The notes under the pieces: generated by a model
What the model was told of the DNA's origin: nothing
What the model saw: only the letters and a program-made list of their open reading frames with translations
The model's database searches: none
Position numbers and translations under genes: made by a program
In this document: one piece after another, positions 26,345-34,221 of the stretch
Layout of the letters: each line of letters opens with the position of its first letter
Position numbering within the stretch: the stretch's first letter is position 1
Assembly (NCBI GenBank): GCA_001898385.1
Contig: MKTT01000099.1
Span: 40,648 to 104,647, forward strand
Direction of reading: 5' to 3'
Origin: Planctomycetales bacterium 71-10
GTDB lineage: Bacteria; Planctomycetota; Planctomycetia; Isosphaerales; Isosphaeraceae
Length of the DNA stretch: 64,000 bases

Positions 26345-27499
26345 TCAGCGCGACAGCCACGCGACGGCCGCGGCGAGGTGCGCGACGGCCCGGTCGACGT
26401 CGTCGTCGGTCGTGAACGCCCCGAAGCTGAAGCGGACGGACGATCGCAGGCAGTCGGCCGGCACCCCCATCGCGACGAGCGTGGGCGAGGGCTGCGTGGA
26501 GCCGCTGGCGCAGGCCGAGCCCAGCGAGACCGCCACGCCGGCCAGGTCGAGCTGCATCAGCAGGGCGTCCCCCTCGATGCGCAGGAAGCCCAGGTTGACC
26601 GTCTGGGGCAGCCGCCGCGACGGGTCGGCCGGGCCGTTGAGGACGATCCGGTCCGCCCCGACGGTGCGCCGGAGGCCGTCGATCAGGCGGGCCGCCAGGC
26701 GACGCCAGGTCTCGGTCCGCGATCGATATTCGCGCCGCCAGAGGTCCAGCGCGGTCGCGAAGCCGACGGCCAGCGGGACGGCGATGGTCCCCGGCCGCCT
26801 CCCCTGCTGCTGGCCCCCGCCGAACAGCCGGGGCGTCAGCCTCACGCCCCGGCGCACCAGCAGCACGCCCGAGCCCGGGGGCCCGTGGAACTTGTGCCCG
26901 CTCGCGGCCAGCGTGGCCACTCCGAGCGCCGCGAAGTCCACCGGGATCCGGCCCACGGCCTGCACGGCGTCGGTGTGGACCGGGATCCCGCGCGCCGCGG
27001 CGAGGTCGGCGAGCCGGGCGACGGGCTGGATCGCGCCGGTCTCGTTGTTGGCGAGCATGGCCGTCGCCAGCCGGGTCCGCTCGTAGAACGACGCGGCCAT
27101 GCGGTCGACGTCGACGATCCCCTCGGCGTCGACCGGGGCGACGTCGGCGACGTAGCCGCGGGCCTCCAGGTGGGCGACCATGCCGTTGACCGCCGGGTGC
27201 TCGATCGCCGTCGTCGCGACCCGCCCCGGCGGGGCCGACTCGTCGACCGCCAGCCCGAAGACGGCCAGGTTGTTCGCCTCCGTCCCGCCCGAGGTGAAGA
27301 CGACCTCGTCGGGACGGGCGTGGAGGATCTCGGCGACCGTCTCCGTCGCCTCCTCGAACGCCCTCCGCGCCCGTCGCCCGGCGGAATGCCGGCTCTCGGC
27401 GTTCCCCGCGGCCAGGAAGTGGGGGGCCATCGCCTCCAGGACCCGGGGATCCAGGGCCGTCGTGGCGTTGTGGTCCAGGTAGATCGTCGTGGCGTTCAT
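26345..27499 (-). CDS. Cysteine desulfurase (NifS/IscS family)
   Basis: 384 residues from ATG 27499. It starts with IYLDHNATT, the class V aminotransferase entry; PLP Lys203 is in ASGHKFHGP, and the catalytic cysteine is Cys330 in SLGSACASG. It removes sulfur from cysteine for Fe-S clusters, thiolated tRNA or cofactors. No iscU, iscR or thiI neighbour is present, so the sulfur acceptor is unclear. The GSACASG loop is the group I (IscS/NifS) type. The gene is divergent from the methyltransferase at 27611. Confidence 0.92.
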   Translation of the reverse strand: MNATTIYLDHNATTALDPRVLEAMAPHFLAAGNAESRHSAGRRARRAFEEATETVAEILHARPDEVVFTSGGTEANNLAVFGLAVDESAPPGRVATTAIEHPAVNGMVAHLEARGYVADVAPVDAEGIVDVDRMAASFYERTRLATAMLANNETGAIQPVARLADLAAARGIPVHTDAVQAVGRIPVDFAALGVATLAASGHKFHGPPGSGVLLVRRGVRLTPRLFGGGQQQGRRPGTIAVPLAVGFATALDLWRREYRSRTETWRRLAARLIDGLRRTVGADRIVLNGPADPSRRLPQTVNLGFLRIEGDALLMQLDLAGVAVSLGSACASGSTQPSPTLVAMGVPADCLRSSVRFSFGAFTTDDDVDRAVAHLAAAVAWLSR

Positions 27500-27610
27500 G
27501 GCGATGATGGAGAGGGGCGAAGGGACCGGAGGCCGCCCGTCCATTATCGGCTCCGCGCCGCGCCGCGTCCAATGCCCGCACGGATGTCCCCCGGTCGAGG
27601 AGCGCCGAAC

Positions 27611-28390
27611 ATGGGAGATGCAAGGGAGTCGATCCACCACGCCGCCGCGGAGGGCTTCGCCGTCGCGGCCGACGACTACGCCCGCGGGCGGCCCGACTAT
27701 CCCCCGGTGATCCTCGCGTGGCTCCGCGACGACCTGGGCGTCGGACCGGGGACGACGGTCGTCGACCTGGCCGCCGGGACGGGCAAGTTCACCGCGAGGC
27801 TGGTCGAGGCCGGCGCGACCGTGACCGCCGTCGAGCCGATCGACGCGATGCGCGAGCGCCTGGCCGCCGCCCTGCCGGGCGTGCCGGCGCTCCCCGGGAC
27901 GGCGACGTCGATCCCGATCGCCGACGCCTCGGCCGACGTCGTCGCCTGCGCCCAGGCGTTCCACTGGTTCGCCACGCCGGGGGCCCTGGCCGAGATCCGC
28001 CGCGTCCTCCGTCCCGGCGGCCGGCTCGGCCTGGTGTGGAACGCCCGCGACGAGCGGGTCGGCTGGACGGGCCGGCTGGCCCGGATCACCGAGCCCCACG
28101 AAGGTGGGGCCCCGCAGTTCCGCACGGGTGCCTGGCGCGACGCCTTCCCCGCCGAGGGCTTCGGCCCGCTGCACGAGCGCACCTTCTCCCACTCCCACGC
28201 CGGCCCGCCGGGCGACGTGATCGTCCGCCGCGCCCTCTCCACCAGCTACATCGCCGCCCTCCCCCCGGAGCGGAAGGCCCAGGTGCGCGACGAAATCCTG
28301 GCCCTCATCGCCTCTGAGCCCGAACTGGCCGGCCGCGACGAGGTCGTGGTCCCCTACCGGACGTTCGCCTACTGGACGGAGAAGGCGTGA
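27611..28390 (+). CDS. Class I SAM-dependent methyltransferase
   Basis: 259 residues from ATG 27611 with a GAGGAG-type site about 10 nt upstream. SAM-binding motif I reads VVDLAAGTGKFT, motif II region VTAVEPIDAMRE and motif IV VVACAQAFHWF; this matches the Methyltransf_11/UbiE-like class. Early GFAVAADDYARGRPDYP is shared by many small-molecule methyltransferases. Substrate unknown; cytosolic. It stands alone, divergent from the desulfurase. Confidence 0.88.
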   Translation: MGDARESIHHAAAEGFAVAADDYARGRPDYPPVILAWLRDDLGVGPGTTVVDLAAGTGKFTARLVEAGATVTAVEPIDAMRERLAAALPGVPALPGTATSIPIADASADVVACAQAFHWFATPGALAEIRRVLRPGGRLGLVWNARDERVGWTGRLARITEPHEGGAPQFRTGAWRDAFPAEGFGPLHERTFSHSHAGPPGDVIVRRALSTSYIAALPPERKAQVRDEILALIASEPELAGRDEVVVPYRTFAYWTEKA

Positions 28391-28540
28391 GCCGTCATTC
28401 CGCCCGTAAGTCCAGGCCGATCAGGGTGATAGAGAAGACCCCGGCTTGACTTGGGCTCTGCGGCGACGATACTCTTCCAGGAGACTCCGGGGGTGACCTC
28501 CTCGCGACAGTCCGGCGGCATCAATCGGCCGGAAGAGGGG

Positions 28541-28819
28541 ATGGCGGTTCACAACCCACAGAATCCGACGGCAGGTGGTCCCATGCAGTCCGGCCGATAT
28601 TATCTACGGTCCCGGCGAACCTTGCTCGGCTCCTATTGCCGGGGGCTCGATCTCCTCGGCATCCAGGGCCGGATCGAACTTTCCCGCTACAGGCGCGACG
28701 ACGACGCCGCGATCGCCCGGGCCTGGGCCGTGACCGGGAAGGCCCTGCGCAAGTCCATGAGACGATTCGCCGCCCAGGAGTCGATCGATGTCGGAAGAGG
28801 TGGGACCGCCGAAGCCTGA
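28541..28819 (+). CDS. Small hypothetical protein preceding DUF2335 gene
   Basis: About 92 residues from ATG 28541 (GGAAGAGGGG just upstream); ATG 28583 is an alternative. Basic, with RSRRTLLGSYCRGLDLL and a helical segment rich in Arg and Ala; no membrane segment and no recognised family. The last 32 nt overlap the start of the DUF2335 gene in another frame, which suggests translational coupling between the two. The overlap itself supports expression. Confidence 0.5.
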   Translation: MAVHNPQNPTAGGPMQSGRYYLRSRRTLLGSYCRGLDLLGIQGRIELSRYRRDDDAAIARAWAVTGKALRKSMRRFAAQESIDVGRGGTAEA

Positions 28820-29363
28820 CGTCCCCACCAGGCGAGACGACGAGCGGAAGGCCCCCCAGCCGACCGACCATGTGGGATCGTCCGCTCGCCCCGCCCGCCT
28901 GGAGGCGGAGATCCTACCGGCCGCGAAGCCCGGGAGGGCCGCCCGCCGCGCGACGATGGCGCGCAGCATCTTCGTCGGCCCGCTCCCCCCGGCGCAGGAA
29001 CTCCAGAGATACGATAAGGTCCTCGAAGGGGCGGCCGACCGGATCCTGAAGATGGCCGAGTCGGAACAGAGGCACGGCCAGCAGATGGACCGGGACGCCC
29101 TCGCGGCCGATCGAGAGATCGCGTCGCGTGGCCAGCACTACGCCCTGATCGCGACCGGCGGCCTCGGTGCGGCCGGGCTCGTGCTCGGGCTGACCGGCCA
29201 TGATTGGCTCGGGGGAGTTTGCTTCATCTCGGCCTTGGTCCCGGTCGTGGCCGGTTTCCTGGGGGGACCAGCAAACCCGACGAAGCCCGAGGCCCCCGAT
29301 CCGAAGCGTCTCCCCCCGACTCCACCGAAGAAAGGCGAGGCGCACGGCACCGGCGATTCCTGA
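28788..29363 (+). CDS. DUF2335 domain membrane protein
   Basis: 191 residues. The DUF2335 signature is clear: GPLPPAQELQRYDKVLEGAADRILKMAE, then a His/Gln-rich helix, RGQHYALI, and a hairpin of two membrane helices (about residues 118-135 and 140-160). The N-terminal 55 residues and the Pro/Lys-rich C-terminus are extensions. The family is of unknown function and scattered across bacteria, often on mobile regions. CAGGAG precedes the start. Its upstream neighbour overlaps by 32 nt. Confidence 0.85.
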   Translation: MSEEVGPPKPDVPTRRDDERKAPQPTDHVGSSARPARLEAEILPAAKPGRAARRATMARSIFVGPLPPAQELQRYDKVLEGAADRILKMAESEQRHGQQMDRDALAADREIASRGQHYALIATGGLGAAGLVLGLTGHDWLGGVCFISALVPVVAGFLGGPANPTKPEAPDPKRLPPTPPKKGEAHGTGDS

Positions 29364-29399
29364 CCCGATCGACCCGAATCCAGGTCCGGGCCGCGACCG

Positions 29400-29741
29400 T
29401 CACCCCAGGCACCGCAGGGTCAGCAGCAGGCCGATGAGGAACAGCGGGACGCCGATCAGGTAGAACGGCCCGGCCCCCAGGGCCATGCCGACGACCATCA
29501 GCGAGAATCCCGCGGCCACGCCGGCCATCCGGCCCGCCAGCGACAGGACGCCGAAGACGAGGCGGAACGGCAGCGTGAGGATCCACCAGGCGGCGGAGAA
29601 CAGGAAGCCGACTCCGGCCAGCACGGGATTCCTCGCTCCTCGGTAGGGGGATCGCGACGCGCCGGGCCGGGCCCCCGCCGCGGGGACGGGCCGGGACGCC
29701 CGATGGACCGGGCGCGGTCGGTAGGACTGGGCTTGTCTCAT
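29400..29741 (-). CDS. Small hypothetical membrane protein
   Basis: 113 residues from ATG 29741. A basic, Pro/Arg-rich cytosolic N-terminus (about 40 residues) precedes three closely spaced hydrophobic segments (LAGVGFLFSAAWWILTLPF; GVLSLAGRMAGVAAGFSLMVVGM; GAGPFYLIGVPLFLIGLLLTL). No family recognised. Divergent from the 29946 gene. Confidence 0.7.
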   Translation of the reverse strand: MRQAQSYRPRPVHRASRPVPAAGARPGASRSPYRGARNPVLAGVGFLFSAAWWILTLPFRLVFGVLSLAGRMAGVAAGFSLMVVGMALGAGPFYLIGVPLFLIGLLLTLRCLG

Positions 29742-29945
29742 GGCGATGACTCGGTTAATACGGCCCGTTGAGAAGGCGGGAGGCCGCGTCCTGGCCATCA
29801 GGTCTATCGACGCGGCGCTCCGAACGGATTCATCCATCGGGTCAGTATCTTCGCGTCCCACCAAGGATTATTGCGGACGGCCGGGTTTTGACAAGCGGCC
29901 CGCGCAGGCGTGGTCTGGCGAAGGTATCGGCAGGGAGGCCGACCC

Positions 29946-30725
29946 GTGCGGCAAGTGTTGCTCGTGATCGTGCTCGTGGGTGCGGCCTTCGGCGGCGGCG
30001 CGCTGGTCAGCGGCCCCGGATTCCGATGGGCCCAGGAGCACCTGCTGGACTACATGGGCCTGAAAGACGGCGGCGAGATCGACACCCTGGAGCTGACCCC
30101 GCCCCCGGGCGCGGCGAAGCCGGGCGTCGCCGAGCCGCTCGCCGGGCCCGCCGCGGCGAAGTCGGCCCCCGCGACCGCGGCCTCGGCCCCCCCTCCGGCC
30201 CCCACGCCCAGGGCCACCGAGCCGTTCACGGAGGCCCAGGCGACCGCGCCGGCCCCCTCCCCTTCCCCCGCCGCTGACGCCCCCAAGGCCCCCGCCCCCG
30301 CCGAGCCGGCCCAGGCCGCCGGCGCGGGGATGCTGGGCGCGTTGAACGCGATGCTCACGCCCCCCAAGGCCGCCGAGCCGGCCCCCACCGACCCGGCCCT
30401 CGCGCCGTCGAGCCTCCCCCCGCTGGAGGCGGCCCCGGGCCCGGCCCCCGCCCCCGCCGGGACGCCGCCCGTCGCGCCGTCGACACCCGGCGGCGAGTGG
30501 GCGGAGGTCCGCCGCAAGCTGGATTCCGCCGGGGTCTCCCGATACACGATCGAGGGGGAGCCCGGCGGCCGGGTCGTCTTCGCCTGCCTCATCCCGCTGG
30601 CCGGGAAGCAGGCCGTCTCCCAGCGGTTCGAGGCCGAGGGGGAGGATGAATTCCAGGCCGCCCAATCGGTGTTGAAAAGAATCAACCTGTGGCGGGCTTC
30701 GCACGCCGCGCCGGAGAATCCGTAA
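29946..30725 (+). CDS. Membrane-anchored protein with Ala/Pro-rich linker
   Basis: About 259 residues from a GTG at 29946 with GGGAGG upstream. One N-terminal TM helix (VLLVIVLVGAAFGGGALV) is followed by about 130 residues of Ala/Pro/Glu low complexity, probably spanning the periplasm. A C-terminal domain of about 75 residues (WAEVRRKLDSAGVSRYTIEG; GGRVVFACLIPLAG) looks globular. The architecture resembles envelope linker proteins, but no family is recognised. Confidence 0.75.
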   Translation: MRQVLLVIVLVGAAFGGGALVSGPGFRWAQEHLLDYMGLKDGGEIDTLELTPPPGAAKPGVAEPLAGPAAAKSAPATAASAPPPAPTPRATEPFTEAQATAPAPSPSPAADAPKAPAPAEPAQAAGAGMLGALNAMLTPPKAAEPAPTDPALAPSSLPPLEAAPGPAPAPAGTPPVAPSTPGGEWAEVRRKLDSAGVSRYTIEGEPGGRVVFACLIPLAGKQAVSQRFEAEGEDEFQAAQSVLKRINLWRASHAAPENP

Positions 30726-30776
30726 CCCGAAACCCACGCGGGGGGAGGTCGCCGGTCCGTCGTTGGACGAAGGCGG

Positions 30777-30782
30777 TATAAT
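30777..30782 (+). promoter_or_regulatory. Candidate -10 box upstream of 30847 gene
   Basis: A perfect TATAAT 64 nt before the start at 30847, with no matching -35 hexamer at standard spacing. Sequence support only. Confidence 0.35.
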
Positions 30783-30846
30783 CGCCGCGGTGAAGTCGCT
30801 GTGAAATTTCGGTGCTCCTCGGGCGTCGCCGCCGGCCGATAAGAAG

Positions 30847-31389
30847 ATGTCGCCCCGGGCGACGCGACGCCGGCGGGCCGTCAGAAAGGTTCGGGCCGCC
30901 ATGGCCGAGGGCGCTCCCCTCCGCTTCCTCCTGATCGTGACGGGCAGCACGCTGCGGGCCGAGCAGATGGACCGGCCGCTGGCGTACTACCTCAAGCGCC
31001 GCATCGAGGAGGCCCTGGAAGCGTCCCGGGACGCGGACCTGGCCGACTACGAGGTCCACGTCGTCGCCGACTTCCGCTGGCTCCACGACGAGTCGCTGCA
31101 AGGCATGGCGACGGTCTCGCTGGGGGGCCCCGGGGTCAATGAACTCGCGCATCGATGGCTGGAAGAGGTGCCCGTCGCCCTGGCGGTGAACGAGCGCTAC
31201 TTCATCCAGATGGACCCCGAGCTGGCCGAGCCGCACGCCAGCGTCTGGGGCATGGACAACCCGACGACCCAGATCGCGGTCTCCGTGTTCCTCGACCGGT
31301 TTCTCCCACGGTTCCTGGAACGTTGTGCCACGGTCCCCCCCGCGTCCCTCGACCTGGACGACGACGGGGACCCCGAGTCCGACGACTGA
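30847..31389 (+). CDS. Conserved-looking hypothetical cytosolic protein
   Basis: 180 residues from ATG 30847; ATG 30901 would shorten it by 18 basic residues. Alternating beta and helix segments (FLLIVTGSTL; ALEASRDADLADYEVHVVADF; VPVALAVNERYFIQ) suggest a Rossmann-like alpha/beta fold. The acidic tail ends DLDDDGDPESDD. No catalytic motif or family is recognised. A TATAAT box lies upstream, so it may have its own promoter. Confidence 0.7.
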   Translation: MSPRATRRRRAVRKVRAAMAEGAPLRFLLIVTGSTLRAEQMDRPLAYYLKRRIEEALEASRDADLADYEVHVVADFRWLHDESLQGMATVSLGGPGVNELAHRWLEEVPVALAVNERYFIQMDPELAEPHASVWGMDNPTTQIAVSVFLDRFLPRFLERCATVPPASLDLDDDGDPESDD

Positions 31390-31659
31390 CGGATCCCCGG
31401 CCGGCCCGCATCGCCCCCTCTCCCCAGCCGCCCGTCTTCGGACCCTCCCGATCGGTCTTGCAGCGAGCCCTCCCCGCCGGCCGCGAGCCTCGGGGCGGGC
31501 GTCCATGACCCAGGAGACGCCCGGCCGCCGTCGGCGGGCCCGCGCCATCGCGGCGCGAGGCCGCCTCGGCCCGCCGGGCCCGGCGCGAGCCCGTGTCGTC
31601 CACGCCGCGCGCCAGGGAAGGCGAAGAGGTCCGAACCATCCCATGGAAGGGGGTGTCCG

Positions 31660-32733
31660 ATGCGCGTGTCCACGCGTGGCCTGGGCCGGAGGGGACGGAT
31701 GCGGGGAATACTGCTGCTGGGGGCCCTGCTCCCGGCGACGACGACGGCCGACGACGGCGGGTCGGTCGGGCTGCCCAACCGGGTGACTCTGGAACGGCGA
31801 TCGGCCCGGCAGGACCACGGCGCCTGGGTCGTCGACTATCGGCTGCGGAACGAGACGCCGACGGGCCTGGTGGTCACGCCGGCCGAGATCGAGGTGAAGG
31901 CCGAGGGCTGGGTCTCCAACTCGCGCGTCTCCGGCCACTCGGTCCCGAGGAAGGTGGCGGTCGCGATCCGCCCCGCCGAGAAGGCGGCGGCCGAGGGGGA
32001 CGTGATCGCGGCCCCCGACGACGCCAAACGCTGCCGCGAGCGGGTCTCGCTGGCCGTCTGGAGCGACGACCGCGAGCCGGAGCCCGCCGCGAAGCCCGCC
32101 GATGCCCTCGCCCCGATCAGCCTGGCCCCGGGCGCGTCGGGGCTGGTCCGCCTGCGCTTCGCCCACCAGCACGTCGTCCACGGCGAATACGACCCGCTCC
32201 TGGGCGTGCGGACGGTGTCGTTCCGGATCGGCGAGGAGACGTTCCGCGACGAGGTTCCGCTCGACGCCGAGGCCCGCGTCGCCCACCCGAAGGCGACCTG
32301 GCCCGAGCCCCCGGACGAGCGCCGGGACTCGCGCTACTTCGTCTCCGGGCCGGACAGCCTGCACCTGGAGGCCCACGTCCCCGGCCGGCAGTATTACCGC
32401 TTCCCCGACCGCCCCGTCCGCCACGGCGCGCGGATGCGGCTGACCTTCTGGTACCTCGTCGCCCGCGGGACGGTCGGCGAAACCCGCGTGCGCCTGGCCC
32501 AGTACAAGGACACGCCGACCTCCTGCCGCGTCATCCCGGGCGGCGGGCTCGACCAGGAGCTGACGGTCGTCGGCCGCTGGACCCGCGTCGAGAAGGTCGT
32601 CCGCATCGAGCCCGAGGCCACCACCGCCGCCCTGGACTTCCGCATCTCCAGCGAGGCCAACCTCGGCGAGATGTGGATCGACGACGTCAGCTTCGAGCCC
32701 GTCGACGCCGAGGCGTTGGCGAAGGGTCCGTGA
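31660..32733 (+). CDS. Hypothetical secreted beta-sandwich protein
   Basis: 357 residues from ATG 31660 (GGAAGGGGG 6-14 nt upstream). A signal peptide (about residues 1-30, GILLLGALLPATTTADD) precedes a region rich in beta strands. The C-terminus ends with a carbohydrate-binding-like strand pattern (WTRVEKVVRIEP then GEMWIDDVSFEPV) typical of planctomycete envelope and CBM-like domains. No catalytic residues identified. Confidence 0.7.
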   Translation: MRVSTRGLGRRGRMRGILLLGALLPATTTADDGGSVGLPNRVTLERRSARQDHGAWVVDYRLRNETPTGLVVTPAEIEVKAEGWVSNSRVSGHSVPRKVAVAIRPAEKAAAEGDVIAAPDDAKRCRERVSLAVWSDDREPEPAAKPADALAPISLAPGASGLVRLRFAHQHVVHGEYDPLLGVRTVSFRIGEETFRDEVPLDAEARVAHPKATWPEPPDERRDSRYFVSGPDSLHLEAHVPGRQYYRFPDRPVRHGARMRLTFWYLVARGTVGETRVRLAQYKDTPTSCRVIPGGGLDQELTVVGRWTRVEKVVRIEPEATTAALDFRISSEANLGEMWIDDVSFEPVDAEALAKGP

Positions 32734-32760
32734 CCGCGGCTCGGAGATGCAGGAGCCTTT

Positions 32761-32831
32761 CGTAGGCTGGGTCGAGACCCAGCCCGGATCGGGCGTCGCG
32801 TAATCCGGGCTGGGTCTCGACCCAGCCTACG
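32761..32831. repeat. Perfect 29-bp inverted repeat
   Basis: Arms 32761-32789 and 32803-32831 are exact reverse complements with a 13-nt loop. Each arm is itself a palindrome around CTGGGTCGAGACCCAG. It fills the gap between two convergent genes, so it could fold into a large hairpin in either transcript and act as a bidirectional terminator. It lacks a T-tract and is also typical of genomic palindromic repeats. Confidence 0.75.
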
Positions 32832-32859
32832 GGAGGAGATCCGCGAGGCGGGTCCGCCG

Positions 32860-34221
32860 TCAGGCCCCGCGCATGAGGCGGGCGGCGTCGGCCTCCAGGC
32901 GGTCGCTGTAGGCGACGGGGTAGGTCGCGTCGGAGCGGAGCCTCTTCAGTTCGGCCGGCAGGGCGTCGAGCTGGGCGCGGCAGCGGGCGCGGGACTCGGC
33001 CAGGGTGGGGCGGCGGGCGACGGGCTCGCCGCCGCGGAGGACGGGGACGAGGAGCGGCTCCATCCCGGCCGGGGCCGGCTCGTCCGCCCTCGCGACGAGG
33101 TCGCCCGCGAAGGCCCCGGCCTCGTCGCGGCGGCGGTAGACCTGCTTGGCCATCGGGTAGGTCTTCTTGCCGGGCGCGAGCTTGAACCGGCCGGAGCCGT
33201 CCAGCTCGACGAGCTTGTAGACCATCGAGAGCGCGGGGGCGTCGCGCGACGTGACCAGCTCGGTACCGATGCCGTAGCCGTCGATCGGCGCGCCGGCGGC
33301 GGTCAGCTTCTCCAGGGCGTATTCGTCCAGGTCGCCCGAGGCGACGATCCGGACGTCCCCCCTGCCCGCCTCGTCCAGGATCGCGCGGGCCTGCGGGGCC
33401 AGGGCGGCGAGGTCGCCGCTGTCGATCCGGATCGCGGACGATGGCGGCGCGATCGCCGCGGCGCGGCGGACGCCCTCCAGGGTGTCGTAGGTGTCGACGA
33501 GGAGCGTCGTCGACTCGGGGAAGACGCGGGCGTAGGCCGCGAACGCCTCGGCCTCGCTCGGGAACGACTGGACCCACGAGTGCGCCATCGTGCCGACGCA
33601 CGGGACGTTCAGCCGCCGAGCGGCCTCGACGTGGCTGGTCGCCTCGAACCCGGCGAGGTACGCGGCGCGGGCCGCGAGGAGCCCCGCCTGCGGGCCGTGC
33701 GCCCGCCTCGCGCCGAACTCGAACAGGGGCTTCCCGCCGGCCGCCAGGACCATCCGCGCGGCCTTGGAGGCGACGAGCGTCGGGTATCCCAGCGAGGCCA
33801 GCAGGAACGTCTCCACCCACTGCGCCTGCGGCAGCGGGGCCGTGACCCGGACCAGCGTCTCCCCCGGGAAGGCCACGGTCCCCTCGGGGACGGCGAAGAC
33901 GTCGCCCTGGAACCGGAAGCGGCGCAGCTCCTCAAAGAACGTCGGGGGCATCCCCTTGAACGCCGGCCAGCGCCGGAGGGCCTCCACCTGCTCGTTCGAG
34001 AACGCCAGGCGGGCGAGGTCGTGCGCCGCCTGTTCGAGCCCGGCGAAGACCAGGAACGAACGGTCGGGGGGGAGCCGCCGGACGAAGACCTCGAAGGTGG
34101 CCGACTTCGACCCCATCCCCTCGGCGAGATAGCCCGCCATCATCGTCAGCTCGTACAGGTCGGTGACGGTCCCCAGGGCGTCGGGGTCCAGCCAGAGCGA
34201 GGGCGAGGGCTCGGGCGTCAT
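32860..34221 (-). CDS. pncB: Nicotinate phosphoribosyltransferase
   Basis: 453 residues from ATG 34221. The family signature is seen as TDLYELTMMAGYL at the start, FEFGARRAHG, the GTMAHSW segment (with the catalytic His-Ser), IRIDSGDL and GYGIGTELVTS. It converts nicotinate plus PRPP to nicotinate mononucleotide in NAD salvage. The ATG overlaps the stop of the upstream glycosyltransferase by 4 nt (ATGA), so they are translationally coupled although functionally unrelated. Confidence 0.93.
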   Translation of the reverse strand: MTPEPSPSLWLDPDALGTVTDLYELTMMAGYLAEGMGSKSATFEVFVRRLPPDRSFLVFAGLEQAAHDLARLAFSNEQVEALRRWPAFKGMPPTFFEELRRFRFQGDVFAVPEGTVAFPGETLVRVTAPLPQAQWVETFLLASLGYPTLVASKAARMVLAAGGKPLFEFGARRAHGPQAGLLAARAAYLAGFEATSHVEAARRLNVPCVGTMAHSWVQSFPSEAEAFAAYARVFPESTTLLVDTYDTLEGVRRAAAIAPPSSAIRIDSGDLAALAPQARAILDEAGRGDVRIVASGDLDEYALEKLTAAGAPIDGYGIGTELVTSRDAPALSMVYKLVELDGSGRFKLAPGKKTYPMAKQVYRRRDEAGAFAGDLVARADEPAPAGMEPLLVPVLRGGEPVARRPTLAESRARCRAQLDALPAELKRLRSDATYPVAYSDRLEADAARLMRGA

